From assembly GCA_963971405.1 (NCBI GenBank), contig OZ020491.1, positions 7,930,855-7,994,854 of the forward strand: DNA of 64,000 nucleotides, read 5' to 3'. The first letter of the stretch is position 1; each line of letters begins with the position of its first letter. The DNA comes from Psococerastis gibbosa. Lineage: Eukaryota > Arthropoda > Insecta > Psocodea > Psocidae. The translations under genes and the position numbers were made by a program. Below the pieces are notes generated by a model. The model had not been told where the DNA came from and made no database searches. It saw nothing but the letters and a program-made list of their open reading frames with translations. This document shows positions 1 through 10,519 of this stretch, in pieces.

Positions 1-76
1 GGAAGAGGGCCACGTTTCGCGAGTGGGTGCTACTCCCATCATCAGGCTTAGTCCTGAGAAGGACTTATGATTTCAG

Positions 77-3000
77 GAAGTCGAAGACTGGTCCCCGTCT
101 CAACAGGTAAATGAAATCTCCCTAAAATTATTCTGCGTACAAGGAACCGATTTCTTCTGATAAAGCTTGAAGTTTTTATATCTCGCCGAACGGTAAGAAA
201 TCCTGTTGCGTCTATATATATGCGTTTTATATCATTTTCATCTTACCATTCGTGAGCTTTCATACCATTTATTTCTTTCCAGTTTGTGGAAGCTGACCTA
301 GATGATATGCCATACAGAGACAAAGAAGGCCGGAATGATTTTCCACCCAGAGGATTCGGTCGAGTAAGTACAAAGTGAGGGTACTAGAAGCAAAAGGTTC
401 CAGTTCCAATTTTTTGCAATATTGAGTTATTGGTATCGTCAGAATCGTCTAGTAAAGGGGTACAAAGTGACAGTGTTGTTAGCAGCAAAATGGGACTTCC
501 TAAGTGTTAAAATGTTGCGTGAAAGAATCAGATTCCTAAGTACGTTAGCTAACCTACAGTTTTTGGTCTCTCCTGAAAAATGTAGTTAAGTGGAACTGGA
601 ACCTTTTGCTTATAGTACATATTTCTGTTATACCGGTTTAGATATGTATTATTAACGGCTCCGCGGAGTTAACCCTGTGACACGCTACACCTTGGTTGCA
701 TTGCAAAAATTGATTTCCCAAGAAATATTGATCGCAGAGCCATTAATGAGGTAATTAGTTAGAAGAAGCGATCTTCTAGTTTTTTATTTATTTTTTCAAT
801 AAAAACAAACAAACAAATTAAAACACAAACAATTTAATGAGTGTATCCAATTAACCTCTTCAGTCGCCTCACTAATCCCCCCTATATAGAACTCTAAAAA
901 TACTGTTTGTGTCATTTGTGAACTGCTGATATAGCAACTAACTAGGCAGTGTGTTGGAACTGGTGATGTCCTGTCTAGCTTCAGCACGACGGATCAGAAG
1001 ATATTCTCCTGCTTCTTTTTGAATGCTGAGCCCACCTAATGCTTATGATTTCTATGACCAGCCATTAAAAAAACGTACCAGGTGGCCCCAGGATTATTAA
1101 ACATATTTTTTGGCACGCTCGAATGACTCTATATCTCATTTTATGAAGTATGTGGTAAGCAGTCCCTAGCAATTGGCCACAGGTATCGACGGCATTGAAT
1201 ATGCAATATTTTTCCCAGTATTCTCCGGCAATTTCCCATTCTTTCCGGAACCAACTTTGTTTATTTTTGCTTGTTGCTCCTTCTTCTGAGGTCATAATCT
1301 CAACGATTGGTTGGCCGCTCCAGTTCTCTCTGCCCAGCGTTTTCCTCAGTTTTTCTTCCTTCTTCGGCCGTCCTCTTCTATTGGTTCCTCCCACTATGGC
1401 CTCAATGATGGTGTATACCAGATTTTCGTGTCTGAACAAATGTCCTACCCATTTTGCTCTTCTAATTTTAATATGAGGTAGCAGCTCTCTCTTCTATAGC
1501 CTCTAGCACTCTTTCATTCAACCTGTGGTCCCCCAACTGATCCGAAGCATCTTATAGCTTACTTACTTACTTACTAGCCAACGCCCACCCTTGGCATGTC
1601 GGCCATTTGGTGACGCGCTGACCAGTAGCGACGTTCGATCTTTTCGAACTCGTCTTCATTTACAACTGCTTAGTCCTCCGGCATTTCAGAATAAAATTTT
1701 AAGGTCTGCGTCAAGGCCCTGACGAGGGCCATTTTTCGTGTAGATTCGCAAAGACATGTGGTCAGCGCGTTAGAAGGCGAATCGCGGTTGCTCATTTTGC
1801 ATTACCCAGGGGACACGCTTGACGGATCACGGACGCTAGCAACATTGTCCCCCAGAAGCATCTTGTAGCAACACCCCATTTCAAACGCTACTAGTCTCTT
1901 CAATTCCTTATCTGCTAGAGTCCAGGTTTCATATTCGTATAATAAAACACTCCATACGCAGGTTTTTAACGCACAGCTACTAAACTATATCTTTCAGGAT
2001 GACGATGATGCAAGTGTGAGAGGCGGTCGCTGGGAGGATGATGATCGCGATCGGCCTCGCAGAACCAAGCGACGAAAGCGCGACTGGGATAGAGATGACA
2101 GACGGTTCGAGCGCGGCGGCAGCGAGGAGTCTGACCTCGGCGATTATCCACCCAATAACATGATGGGATACAACAATATGAATAATTTTGGACCTGACTA
2201 CGGTCCTGGGCCCGGGCCTATGGGATTTAATAATATGAGTGGGCCTGGAAACTTCGGCCCTATGGGTCCAGGCAACTTTGGCCCCAACATGTTTAACATG
2301 GGAGGCCCTAATAATATGGGTCCTGGAAACATGAGTGGACCTAATAACATGGGCCCTGGAAATATGGGTGGACCTAATAATATGGGTCCTGGAAACATGG
2401 GTGGACCTAATAATATGGGCCCTGGTAACATGGGTGGACCTAATAATATGGGCCCTGGAAACATGGGTGGACCTAATAATATGGGCCCTGGAAACATGGG
2501 TGGACCTAATATGGGGCCTGGAAACATGAGCGGTCCTAACATGGGCTCTGGCAATATAAGTGGCTCTAATATGGGACCTGGAAACATGGGCGGCCCGAAT
2601 ATGGGTCCTGGTAACATGGGCGGTCCTAATAGAGGGAACATGGGTAGTCATGGCAATATGAGTGGCCCCAATATGGGTGCCAACTTCAGAGCCGGAAATT
2701 CAAACATGGGTCCTGGCATGAATATGCCGGGTAATATGGGCCCTGGGCGTAATATGATGGGTGGCCCTAATATGAACATGGGCATGAATATGGGTGGACC
2801 GAATATGAACAGGGGAATGGGCCCTAATATGAATCAAGGAATGAACATGAGAGGACCTGGAATGAATATTGGAGGTCCAAATATGAATATGAGCGGTAAT
2901 TTCGGACCGGGAGGCCCAAATATGGATCAAGGGAATTTTAGCGGCCCTAATAGACACGATGATGTTGACAACAGATATATGGAAAGGAATCGTCGGTATG

Positions 3001-3152
3001 ATAATGAAGATGACTACTACGACGATGGAGAGGATGATTACGATCGTGGTGCGGCCGTGAGCCGTGGATCCAGAGGTAGAGGTGGAGGTAGGGGAAGAGG
3101 AAACAGGCGAGGGGGCAGAAGAGGCGGTAGCCGTGGAGGCAGAAATCAGTGA
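77..3152 (+). CDS. C-terminal part of a putative RNA-binding protein with Met/Gly/Pro/Asn repeats and an RGG tail (5' end outside window)
   Basis: Three exons join in frame with phase-0 junctions: 77-106, 283-363 and 1998-3152. All have AG acceptors, and the donors at 107 and 364 are GTAAAT and GTAAGT. The joined product begins EVEDWSPSQQ, continues through an acidic stretch (FVEADLDDMPYRDKEGR) into DDDD, then an Arg/Asp/Lys-rich segment. About 250 residues dominated by Met, Gly, Pro and Asn follow, in an 11-residue tandem unit of the type NNMGPGNMGGP. A short acidic Tyr/Asp patch and a C-terminal Arg/Gly tail (about 3060-3149) end at TGA 3150-3152. RGG tails and low-complexity Met/Asn/Gly tracts are typical of nuclear RNA-binding or hnRNP-like proteins; that role is an inference, because any folded domain lies upstream of the window. 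The family is not recognised. The last intron (364-1997) is full of repeats. No AATAAA was seen before the first downstream MITE. Confidence 0.85.
381..618. mobile_element. Unclassified MITE in an intron
   Basis: The 28-bp ends are inverted copies: 381-408 reads GTACTAGAAGCAAAAGGTTC and onward, and 591-618 is its reverse complement with two mismatches. The interior is non-coding. The host intron is the last intron of the RNA-binding-protein gene. Confidence 0.65.
815..960 (-). repeat. Dispersed repeat family A (partial copy)
   Basis: Matches, on the minus strand, a family whose plus-sense core reads GGCGACTGAAGAGGTTAATC, then GGATACATTCATTAAATTG, then a T/A-rich tail. Other copies lie near 9930, 13590, 37215, 39435, 50845, 57430 and 58205. 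No TIRs or coding potential are visible. Confidence 0.6.
1065..1972 (-). pseudogene. RTE-like LINE reverse-transcriptase C-terminal relic, interrupted by a second LINE
   Basis: Minus-strand translation of 1869-1972 gives a frame with YEYETWTL and DKELKRLVAFEMGCYKMLL, resembling the YGxETWTL region near the end of non-LTR reverse transcriptases. The frame resumes below 1544 with SWGDHRLNERVLEAIEE, then FRHENLVYTIIEAIVGGTNR. The last stretch matches the RHENL..II.G..EG.NRRGRPR tail of these elements, seen again at 53715 and 60280. Frameshifts and stops show it is dead. A second LINE fragment (1558-1854) splits the relic and is flanked by a 14-bp duplication. Confidence 0.7.
1558..1854 (-). mobile_element. 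5'-truncated jockey-like LINE 3' end inserted in an older LINE
   Basis: The first about 105 bp after an ACTT-repeat tail (CTTACTTACTTACTTACTAG) are nearly identical to the 3' end of the element at 5411-5937. It is flanked by GAAGCATCTTATAG (1544-1557) and GAAGCATCTTGTAG (1855-1868), a 14-bp target-site duplication with one mismatch. The 5' part, 1665-1854, has no recognised coding content. Confidence 0.7.
2280..2660 (+). repeat. Coding minisatellite (about 33-bp unit) in the last exon of the RNA-binding-protein gene
   Basis: Near-identical 33-bp units such as GGTGGACCTAATAATATGGG repeat about ten times, each encoding an 11-residue Met/Gly/Pro/Asn block. The units around 2330-2510 are almost identical at the DNA level, which suggests recent unit duplication. 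The flanking units are more diverged and shorten to 10 residues (one Asn lost). Confidence 0.85.
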
Positions 3153-3197
3153 GCAAATCGCGCTAAGCATTCATAATCGTCCACAAATGCGCTATTA

Positions 3198-3870
3198 GGT
3201 CAGATTTATAGAAAACGTAACATAATCGTGTCCATAACCCATTGCCATGATGATCGCCAATCTTCGATAGAAGAGGCATTCTAAGAAGATCAATGTAACA
3301 AAGTTTAAACCTGCCAACTTTTTATACGTTAAGGATAGGGTATACGGCCGTGGCCACGTTTCTCGTGAATGCATCCTAAGGTGCCCATTCCACATACGTA
3401 CAACGTCAATGAAAATTATGAAATTGAAGGGCATTTCAATTTTACTCTATGCCATTGTTAAAATTGGTCAATGATCAATTGATAATAGAGTAAAATCACA
3501 AACAATGAAACAAACAATCTAAAATTAAAAAATGGCGTCATGTGATATGACAAGTACAACTATTTTAATTGATTTCTCTAAAAAGAAAGCATTTCTGTAT
3601 AAAAATTATAATAAGGATTAAATAATAAGGCGACGAAGAAAACAAATACAATTTCAAAAAACAAATTTCAAAAATTTGGCGCATACGCTTCAATTGAAAA
3701 TTGTCAATTTTTGAAAAACATATGGAATGGCCCCCATCAATGAGAAATTGAAATGTCCTTCAATTTCATAATTTTCATTGACGTTGTACGTATGTGGAAT
3801 GGGCGCCGAAGCTAAATACAGTGTTAACTTTGGGGCTGGGTTATGGTTACGTTTTTCTATAAATCAGACC
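3198..3870. mobile_element. MITE with TTA duplication, carrying a nested PIF-like MITE
   Basis: The ends are inverted: GGTCAGATTTATAGAAAACG at 3198, and its near reverse complement (CGTTTTTCTATAAATCAGAC) ending at 3870. TTA flanks both sides (3195-3197 and 3871-3873). It lies about 45 bp after the stop codon of the RNA-binding-protein gene and may form part of that gene's 3' UTR. A second MITE occupies 3380-3807. Confidence 0.7.
3380..3807. mobile_element. PIF/Harbinger-like palindromic MITE (GGTGCCCATTCC family), nested
   Basis: The left arm starts GGTGCCCATTCCACATACGT and the right arm ends with its complement, ACGTATGTGGAATGGGCGCC. About 50 bp are inverted. TAA precedes the left end; the right flank is GAA. 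The interior contains TTTTACTCTATGCCATTGTT, which also occurs in the MITEs at 46812, 55892 and 58916. Confidence 0.75.
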
Positions 3871-4059
3871 TTAAGAGAAAACAGTTTAATTAGCGTCTAT
3901 TTTCTATGTGTAGCCTGTTATTTTCTGAGTGACAGTTTTGTTTTGTGCTGACCATTTGTCAATAGTGATTATTAACTATTATTGTTAAGAAGCTGCCATT
4001 GTTTTTAGTTTTTCTGCTACTTGTTCCTCATATTACACGTTTCTTAGCTTAGATAGCTG

Positions 4060-4357
4060 CAGCCCCATTATGGCGGTTTAGGATGAACATAATACCGGGG
4101 TTTATTTTTGTTTTTGAATGGTTGCATTGCTTTATAATTGAAGGAATTACTAATTAACACTAAAATGTGCAGGTAGAATTTGAAATATAATAAGAATTTT
4201 AATTAAAGTGTCTACATCTAAGAGAGAAGAAATTAACACCTCACCAAAAATATAGCCGAGGATTAATTTATCAATTTGAATTCCCCGTGCATTTTGCACT
4301 CGTTTGTTTAAAAAATTGAATAAACCCCGGTATTATGTTAATCCCATAATAGGGCTG
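4060..4357. mobile_element. MITE family B (CAGCCC...GGGCTG termini)
   Basis: Inverted ends of about 40 bp: CAGCCCCATTATGGCGGTTT on the left and AATCCCATAATAGGGCTG on the right. Both continue into ATAATACCGGGGTTTATT or its complement. It shares its interior with the copy at 7475-7845, including AAATATAGCCGAGGATTA. Confidence 0.75.
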
Positions 4358-4907
4358 ATGAACTAATATTTTGCATCTCTATGGTCCGGATATGCCTCAC
4401 CATAGTGAGGTCGCTCAACAACCGTCTCATATTATCGCCAACCCCCATTAGGAGGCACAGCATCAACGGAAAAGAATAACTTACTCGGGAAATTATGTAA
4501 ACCGTTTTACGGTATTAAAACAAACCCGCTCCACAGCTGAAGACATTATTGTTTTGTCATGTTAGGCCCAATAAAGCACAGAAAAATGTTCCCCCTACGT
4601 CTTGCATATGCAACTTTAATCTCTGTTGGTAAACAAATTGAATTTTATACGTATTACGTATTTATTCCCGTAAGTCTTTTTAAATTCATTGGGGTTTATT
4701 TAGAAAAATATATATACTTATTCCCGGTTACTTCGAATTTTATGGTTGGTGCTACGCACAGAATACTATAATATATGGTGCTACGGCTGCAGACAAGAAA
4801 ATATTTGCATTCTGACAGGTTTAGGTAATTTTTATATCATGGGCACGGTCATTGAGACCATTTGCGCCTAAACATACGTTAAGTGTGGGCATACGTAGGT
4901 GGTATTA

Positions 4908-5047
4908 GGCGGTTATTCCACCGACGTCAATAGTGATAGTAATGGTGGTATTGACGTGGTAGCAGACGTTTTTAGCCTGTCTTTAATGTCTGCTATCACG
5001 TCAATACCACCATTACTATCACTATTGACGTCGGTGGAATAACCGCC
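4908..5047. mobile_element. PIF/Harbinger-like near-perfect palindromic MITE with TTA duplication
   Basis: A 140-bp foldback. The arms GGCGGTTATTCCACCGACGT... and ...ACGTCGGTGGAATAACCGCC are nearly perfect inverted repeats over about 60 bp. TTA flanks both sides (4905-4907, 5048-5050). The centre carries GACGTGGTAGCAGACG, a motif shared by most members of the group. Confidence 0.85.
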
Positions 5048-5286
5048 TTAGCAAAATTGTCGTGGTGGAAATGTGTCAACATAACAAAATATCGGAAAAT
5101 GTAAACAAAACCACGTGGCCAACAGGCAGGGCAGGCAACAGACGCGCATTTCACCTGAGTCTTGGATGGCCATCGTAGTAGCTTGATTTTGACTGTATAT
5201 GGCCCGTCCGGTTGACATGATTCGTATTGCCAGACAGGTTAACAATACGAATCATGTCAATAAGAGGATATAGATCAACTACTGTT

Positions 5287-5410
5287 CTTGTCGGGGCTTG
5301 TGGTCCAGCGGCTAAGACGTAAATCGTGGGTTCGAATCCCGCCAAGTCCAGTTTTTCTAAATCCTCTAATTTCGAGGAGGTTATCTCTTCAACCAAAGTT
5401 AATTTAATGC
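5287..5410 (+). repeat. tRNA-derived SINE (family b), split by a LINE
   Basis: A tRNA-like head carries a box-A-like TGGTCCAGCGGCTAAGACG and a box-B-like GGTTCGAATCCC followed by GCCAAGTCCAG. About 17 nt are missing between the boxes compared with the copy at 33372-33442. It continues into CCTCTAATTTCG and TTAATTTAATG, and resumes at 5938 after the LINE insertion. It is not a functional tRNA gene, because the cloverleaf is incomplete. Confidence 0.6.
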
Positions 5411-5937
5411 TTACTTACTAGCCAACGCCCACCCTTGGCACGTCTGCCATTTGGTGACGCGCTGACCAGTAGCGACGTGCAATCTTTTCGAACTCGTCCT
5501 CATTTGTCGGCGTGTGGTCGATCGCCGGACACGACGCGAGGTGTTCAGCGTCCATCCGGGGGTGATCACATAGGCCGCAAGCGCAGGAATCGCGGACTCC
5601 GATGCGGTTGAGGTGTGCAGCGAGGTAGCCGTGGCCCTGAACGCCGCAACACTGATGGACCTGGGTAGACTGCGTGAAGTTGGATTTTTGATTAGCTTCG
5701 ACCAGGTCTTTCCTGCACTGGCTTCAGCGTTCTGCCTCTGGATCCATGCATTTATATTCTGCCTGATGGCGGATTTAGCAGAGGAGTAGGATTGAGCGCA
5801 GGGTGGTTGCTGGAGGGTTGTGCCGTTTTTTGCCAGTTCGCCGGCTTTCTCGTTCCCTTCTATACCCACATGGCTTGGGATCCATTGCAGTGCAATAATC
5901 CACCCGAGTTTTATCAGGTTAGCGAGCATGTTACGGC
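5411..5937 (-). mobile_element. 5'-truncated jockey-like LINE with RNase H remnant
   Basis: On the minus strand the open frame near 5929 gives LQWIPSHVGIEGNEKAGELA, the C-terminal motif of the RNase H domain of LINE ORF2. It is followed by a shifted frame rich in Cys/His. The 3' end reads through CCAAGGGTGGGCGTTGGC into a TAAGTAAG tail at 5411. A perfect 14-bp duplication, AGTTAATTTAATGC, flanks it (5397-5410 and 5938-5951). It is inactive: 5' truncated and frameshifted. Confidence 0.85.
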
Positions 5938-5951
5938 AGTTAATTTAATGC

Positions 5952-7474
5952 CAGTGTTATATATACAATACCATATAATACTGCAACATAATAGTTTCCA
6001 TCTGGCTTAAGGTCTATAATACTATTTTAGTTTAGCCTTATGCTAGGGAAATTGAATGAGGCCCCATGACTTTTTTTAAAAAGGAACTGTACTTTTTTTC
6101 TGTAATAAAGCAGAAAACCAAATTTTGTTGGAGCAAACAGTGCTGCCCCTCTGACATTTTATTACAATTTTAGACTTGCGAAGAGCCTAACTATAAATTA
6201 CATACAATAAGAACGGAAAACATTTTTTGAAGTCAATTGACTGACGAGAGGTCTGTTGCTCACACACAAAGAGACAATAAATCCCCTTTTCCTCCTTTGA
6301 GGCATGCGATACATTACAGCCACTATTTGCATCTAGCGGACAATCTGAAAATTGATTGTAACCATTGTTTCTGATTCAATGCGTTCCAATATTTCCGTGT
6401 TCCCCATTATAATTTGACACGTCCCGCTGGATTGGCACGGTCGTGAATGAGGGCATAGACCAACTATGTCGATTAGTATTAGGGCATACCTTATTCTTGG
6501 GGTGAAAAATGTAAACAAAACAATTTTGAATAGCTCTTCCCATAAAATTGTCTTGTTTAAATTTTAATACCAAGTTAAGATGAAAATTAATCGCCATAAG
6601 TAGGCCCGCAGAAGAGGAACCCTCGCGAATAGCCCGACCTAGCTATTTGTCACAATTTTAGGAAAACTAATTTCCTTCGCTACGTTCATAACTTCATATC
6701 TTTACAGGCCGTTGAGTCACTATTTACAGAAAGTTCCTCATCTTCAGCCTGAACCAAAATTCACATCACAGATGTATTCAATTCCAGTCTACACAAAATT
6801 TTCAATATGCATGTGTCTACCTACATTCCTATACAACCATTAAACAAAAATCAATATCTAAAACGTTTCTCAGCTGACTGGCCGGAGCGTCGGGGTGAAA
6901 GTCAAATTTCACATGATATTGTAATATACCTTATAGGTATAGCATGTGGGCAACACTAACACCCTTTCGCCAGTTATCTCAAGGCGTGAAAAAATACAAG
7001 ATTAGGTCCACACTTTTTAAAACTGGCCAAACGGTGTTAGCAAACATAAAAATATAGAAGAACATTTCTTCTGCTTTATGGCATGTCATTTACGGTTGTA
7101 TAACCTACATTTCATGAGAAATTTGACTTTGTACAAAAAACCGTCTAGCCGAGATGTCTCTGAATAGGCTTTGTCCATATTTTGTTAAACTTTCAACGGT
7201 AGCCAATCAGCGACAAGAATGAATGCGAGCGGCATATTTATCAATAGCATAAACATTAGAAGGTAGGTCTGCAGGTTTTTCTTTTTATTGGCGTTTGGTG
7301 ACTGCGTTCATGTTGTCAGACGATCATAGTTCTAGCCCTTCATCTTACAGGAACCGACCATGGAACAGATGGTCGGTCTCGCTTGTCAGTAGCCTACTCG
7401 GGTATACACTATATCATATTTAAACAAAGAGCGACAGGAAGCATACATTCTTGTCGCTTACTGCTAACGGCCAG
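5952..7474. other. Intergenic stretch without recognisable features
   Basis: AT-rich DNA with frequent stops in all frames. No coding region, TIR pair or family member was recognised, apart from the SINE continuation in the first few dozen bases. Confidence 0.5.
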
Positions 7475-7845
7475 CAGCCCTATTATAGCGATTTGGGATT
7501 AAAATAATACTGGGGTTTATTTTTTAATACTGCATTAGTAAGGTGTCACGTGACGGTGTTAAAATATGCGCAGGAAATTCAAATTACTAACAAGAGAATG
7601 GTTGCATTATTTTATAGCTGAAGGAATTACGAATAAACATTAAAATGTACAGGTAGAATTTTGAAATATAACATGAATGTTAATCTATACTGTATATCTA
7701 TATCTAAGGGAGAAAAAATGAAAACTCACCAAAAATATAGCCGAGGATTATTTTATCAATTTGAATTTCTCGCACATTTTGCACTCATTTGTTCAAAACA
7801 ATTGAATAAACCCCGTTCTAATCCCATATCGCCATAATAGGGCTG
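7475..7845. mobile_element. MITE family B, second copy
   Basis: Ends CAGCCCTATTATAGCGATTT on the left and ATCGCCATAATAGGGCTG on the right. It shares the interior of the 4060-4357 copy but is about 70 bp longer near the left end. CAG flanks both sides and may be a 3-bp duplication. Confidence 0.75.
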
Positions 7846-7919
7846 CAGTTGAACAAATGTAGACAGTGCCATAGGCCCTCACGCATTCCAATCGACCCAC
7901 CATACCATACAATATCTAA

Positions 7920-8070
7920 GGCGGGTATTCCACATACGTCAATCGTCAATGAAAAATTGAAAAATGACGTAAATTGACGTGGTAGCCGAATTTTTAGTAT
8001 GTCTTTAATGTCTGCTAAAACGTCATTTTTCAATTTTTCATTGACGATTGACGTATGTGGAATACCCGCC
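7920..8070. mobile_element. PIF/Harbinger-like palindromic MITE with TAA duplication
   Basis: The arms GGCGGGTATTCCACATACGT and its complement (ending AATACCCGCC) extend as near-perfect inverted repeats for about 55 bp. TAA flanks both sides (7917-7919, 8071-8073). The centre again has GACGTGGTAG and AATGTCTGCTAAAACGTC. Confidence 0.85.
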
Positions 8071-8515
8071 TAACGGCGACCACGACAATAGGCGCGATTT
8101 CTAGTAAGTGTATGAAATGGCAAATATGACAGAACCAGGAATGGCGCCAACCAATCAAAACATTGGATTTTTAAGCCATTTCCCAATGGCTACATGTACA
8201 GCCACTATTGTTTTTTAAAAAGAGACCCATTACAGAAGCTGTGCCCACAAACTTAAAGCCTAATTAAGATAGAGATATTTTGCATAGAAAGTATTGTCTG
8301 TTTTTGTTTCTAAGAATCAGCTAATCTTTAAAAAAACATGTATTTGGACCAGCCAATCAGACAAATGAGGCAAGTAATTTGGCTGTGTGGGAAGTCATCT
8401 GTAAATAACAGCATGTAACATGTTTCAATGGCAGACACATTGGTTTTTTACACAAAAAATCTGTTTGCAATCAGAATAGAGAATTCTGGGTATCAGATAT
8501 TTTCAACAACATATA

Positions 8516-9040
8516 AGGGGTCTTCACAGTGTTTGTGTTATCGAGTTATACCTAGTGAAGTGTGTTATATCAAGTTAAGTTAACACACGTGAAACCCGAT
8601 AACCAAGCTAACCAGAGTGCTATCCTAAACCCACTTCCAAGTTGGTTAACTCAGTTAACTGTGCTATTTAGCTTGCGCTGCGATCGATAGCTCAGGTTTG
8701 ACCGCCGCCATTTTGTTTTTGTTGATTGGTTTGAAACACGCGTTTAAAATTTAGTAGTATTTAAATTTATTTGTATAATCTATTATCACAAGCAATTACC
8801 GTAAATACTTAAAATTATAATAACCAAAATGAACAAAAAATATAAACAAATGTGGCACTAGAATAGAGTTCTGCCACTTTCTTTAAACTTGTGCCACGAA
8901 ATTCTATCTACTACCACGTTGTTTACTCTGTTAAATATTTTCGATATAACATGATAACTCACTCCCGAGGTCCGCTCACGATTGTGTGTTAACATGGATA
9001 GCACATTTAACTCGATAACACCAACACCGTGAAGACCCCT
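8516..9040. mobile_element. Unclassified TIR element (about 525 bp, non-coding)
   Basis: Left end AGGGGTCTTCACAGTGTTTG; right end is the complement (CACCGTGAAGACCCCT). About 35 bp of the termini pair. A second inverted zone inside pairs AGTTAACACAC with GTGTGTTAACAT. No reading frame of note. Confidence 0.65.
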
Positions 9041-9512
9041 ATTGTATTACTTTAACATATGTTAAAAATTACAAATAGCATGGCGGTCCCATTTTGCCGT
9101 CTTTCGTACATATTTACAGACTGAAGCAACGACTTTTTCTCAAATTTACATGGGTGCAAAATATTTGCACTTTGGAAAACAATAATAAAAGTAGCGCATG
9201 TCCTGCAGAGCTGGTGCCCCTTTTTGCTGCTCCGTACACACAGCAACACCTGCTTAACAATGACGTCATACCTCTCGTCTTTGTGTAACCCATGCCAACC
9301 GCTCTCTTCAGAACACTCCGAGGAGAGTTGGGGGTTGACAAAAAATGAAAAAAAAAAGCAATAAAAAAATGTGTTTTATGTATGTAACTAGTCTACATCG
9401 CGACAGAAAGGCAATTGCACAATTTATTTTATTTACAACTAATTTGACAATATCTAGCTAAATCATTCGTGTTTCACGTAAATGAACGTAGTTTTGTTAG
9501 CAAGGCAACTAT

Positions 9513-9786
9513 GGCGGCAATTCCACCGCCGAATTTACTTCATTTGTGATTTGCGATTTTTTGCTTGTTATGTATAAAGGAGACTTAAGTAGATACTTAA
9601 CTATTATTATTATTTATTATCTATTATAAATTAAGCTATAATATGGGAACAGACATCATTAATAAGTCTCTACCATATTATAGCTATATATAATAGATAA
9701 GTTAAGTATCTACATAATAGTCTCCTTAAAACAAACAAAAAATCTCAAATCACAAATGAAGTAAATTCGCCGGTGGAATTGCCGCC
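9513..9786. mobile_element. PIF-like MITE family D (GGCGGCAATTCC)
   Basis: Arms GGCGGCAATTCCACCGCCGA and TCGCCGGTGGAATTGCCGCC are inverted for more than 60 bp, continuing into GAATTTACTTCATTTGTGAT. TAT flanks both sides. The interior shares AAGTTAAGTATCTACATAAT with the copies at 15715 and 22485. Confidence 0.8.
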
Positions 9787-9929
9787 TATAGGTAGTTTCA
9801 TTTCTGCTGACCCGGCACTGAACTTTGGGAATTAGTCATGTATTATGGCAAGTGGTGAACAAATAATATGTGGGATCGCACGTACGAACCTTTTTGAGCA
9901 AATCACGCTTTGAGTACATAGAGGCTTCA

Positions 9930-10080
9930 GTGTCAAGGTGGTAACGTGCTTGTGCATGTGCCAGTCTCTACACTCTACACATGCAATGGGAGATATGTCG
10001 TAACTCAACACAAGTATTTAGCTGATGAGGTCAATCGGATACATTCATTAAATTGTGTTTGTATACGTTAACTTTCCAAA
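9930..10080 (+). repeat. Dispersed repeat family A (partial)
   Basis: Contains TAACGTGCTTGTGCATGTGC, GTCGTAACTCAACACAAGTA and GGATACATTCATTAAATTGT in the family order. The GGCGACTGAAGAGG part is degraded. Confidence 0.6.
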
Positions 10081-10519
10081 AAAAGAAAAAGCACATTACC
10101 AGTTCCTTTTTAAAATAATTATACACTGAAAATTATTTCCCGAGCTTGACCATTTAAAACTTTATTCTTTACTAGAGACATGGCTTTGTACATCCTTGGC
10201 CATTCATTGCTAGCAACTACTTCACAGTTCAATATTTTATTATTAGATGATACCTAATGAAATGTGAACATGACTTACACTCAGAATTTTTTACATAAAT
10301 TATAAAAATTGTTAGCTCACCAACTGACGGAAGCACTCCGACTGATTCCGATTGCCACCGGGCCAAGAAATATGAAACTACTTATAAGTCCTTTTTGATT
10401 CTTTTCTCAGATTTGTAATGACACAGCCAGAATAGTGAGATGAGAAACAAATATTTTATACTTTGCCTAGTTTGCTATTGTTCATATAGGGTATTTTACG
10501 GACCAGCTTAAGGGACAGA

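Noticed and set aside
1980..2651. A 223-codon antisense open frame and a 147-codon antisense frame over the RNA-binding-protein exon
   Set aside because: They are open only because the sense strand is a short-unit repeat. The translations are simple repeats (e.g. THVSRAHIIRS) and the sense frame has the splice-supported, family-like composition.
5295..5351. Possible tRNA gene
   Set aside because: Box A and box B are present, but the anticodon region is missing 17 nt compared with 33372-33442, and both copies share SINE body sequence downstream.
9052..9341. Overlapping short frames on both strands
   Set aside because: Mutually overlapping, no motif, and none has splice support.
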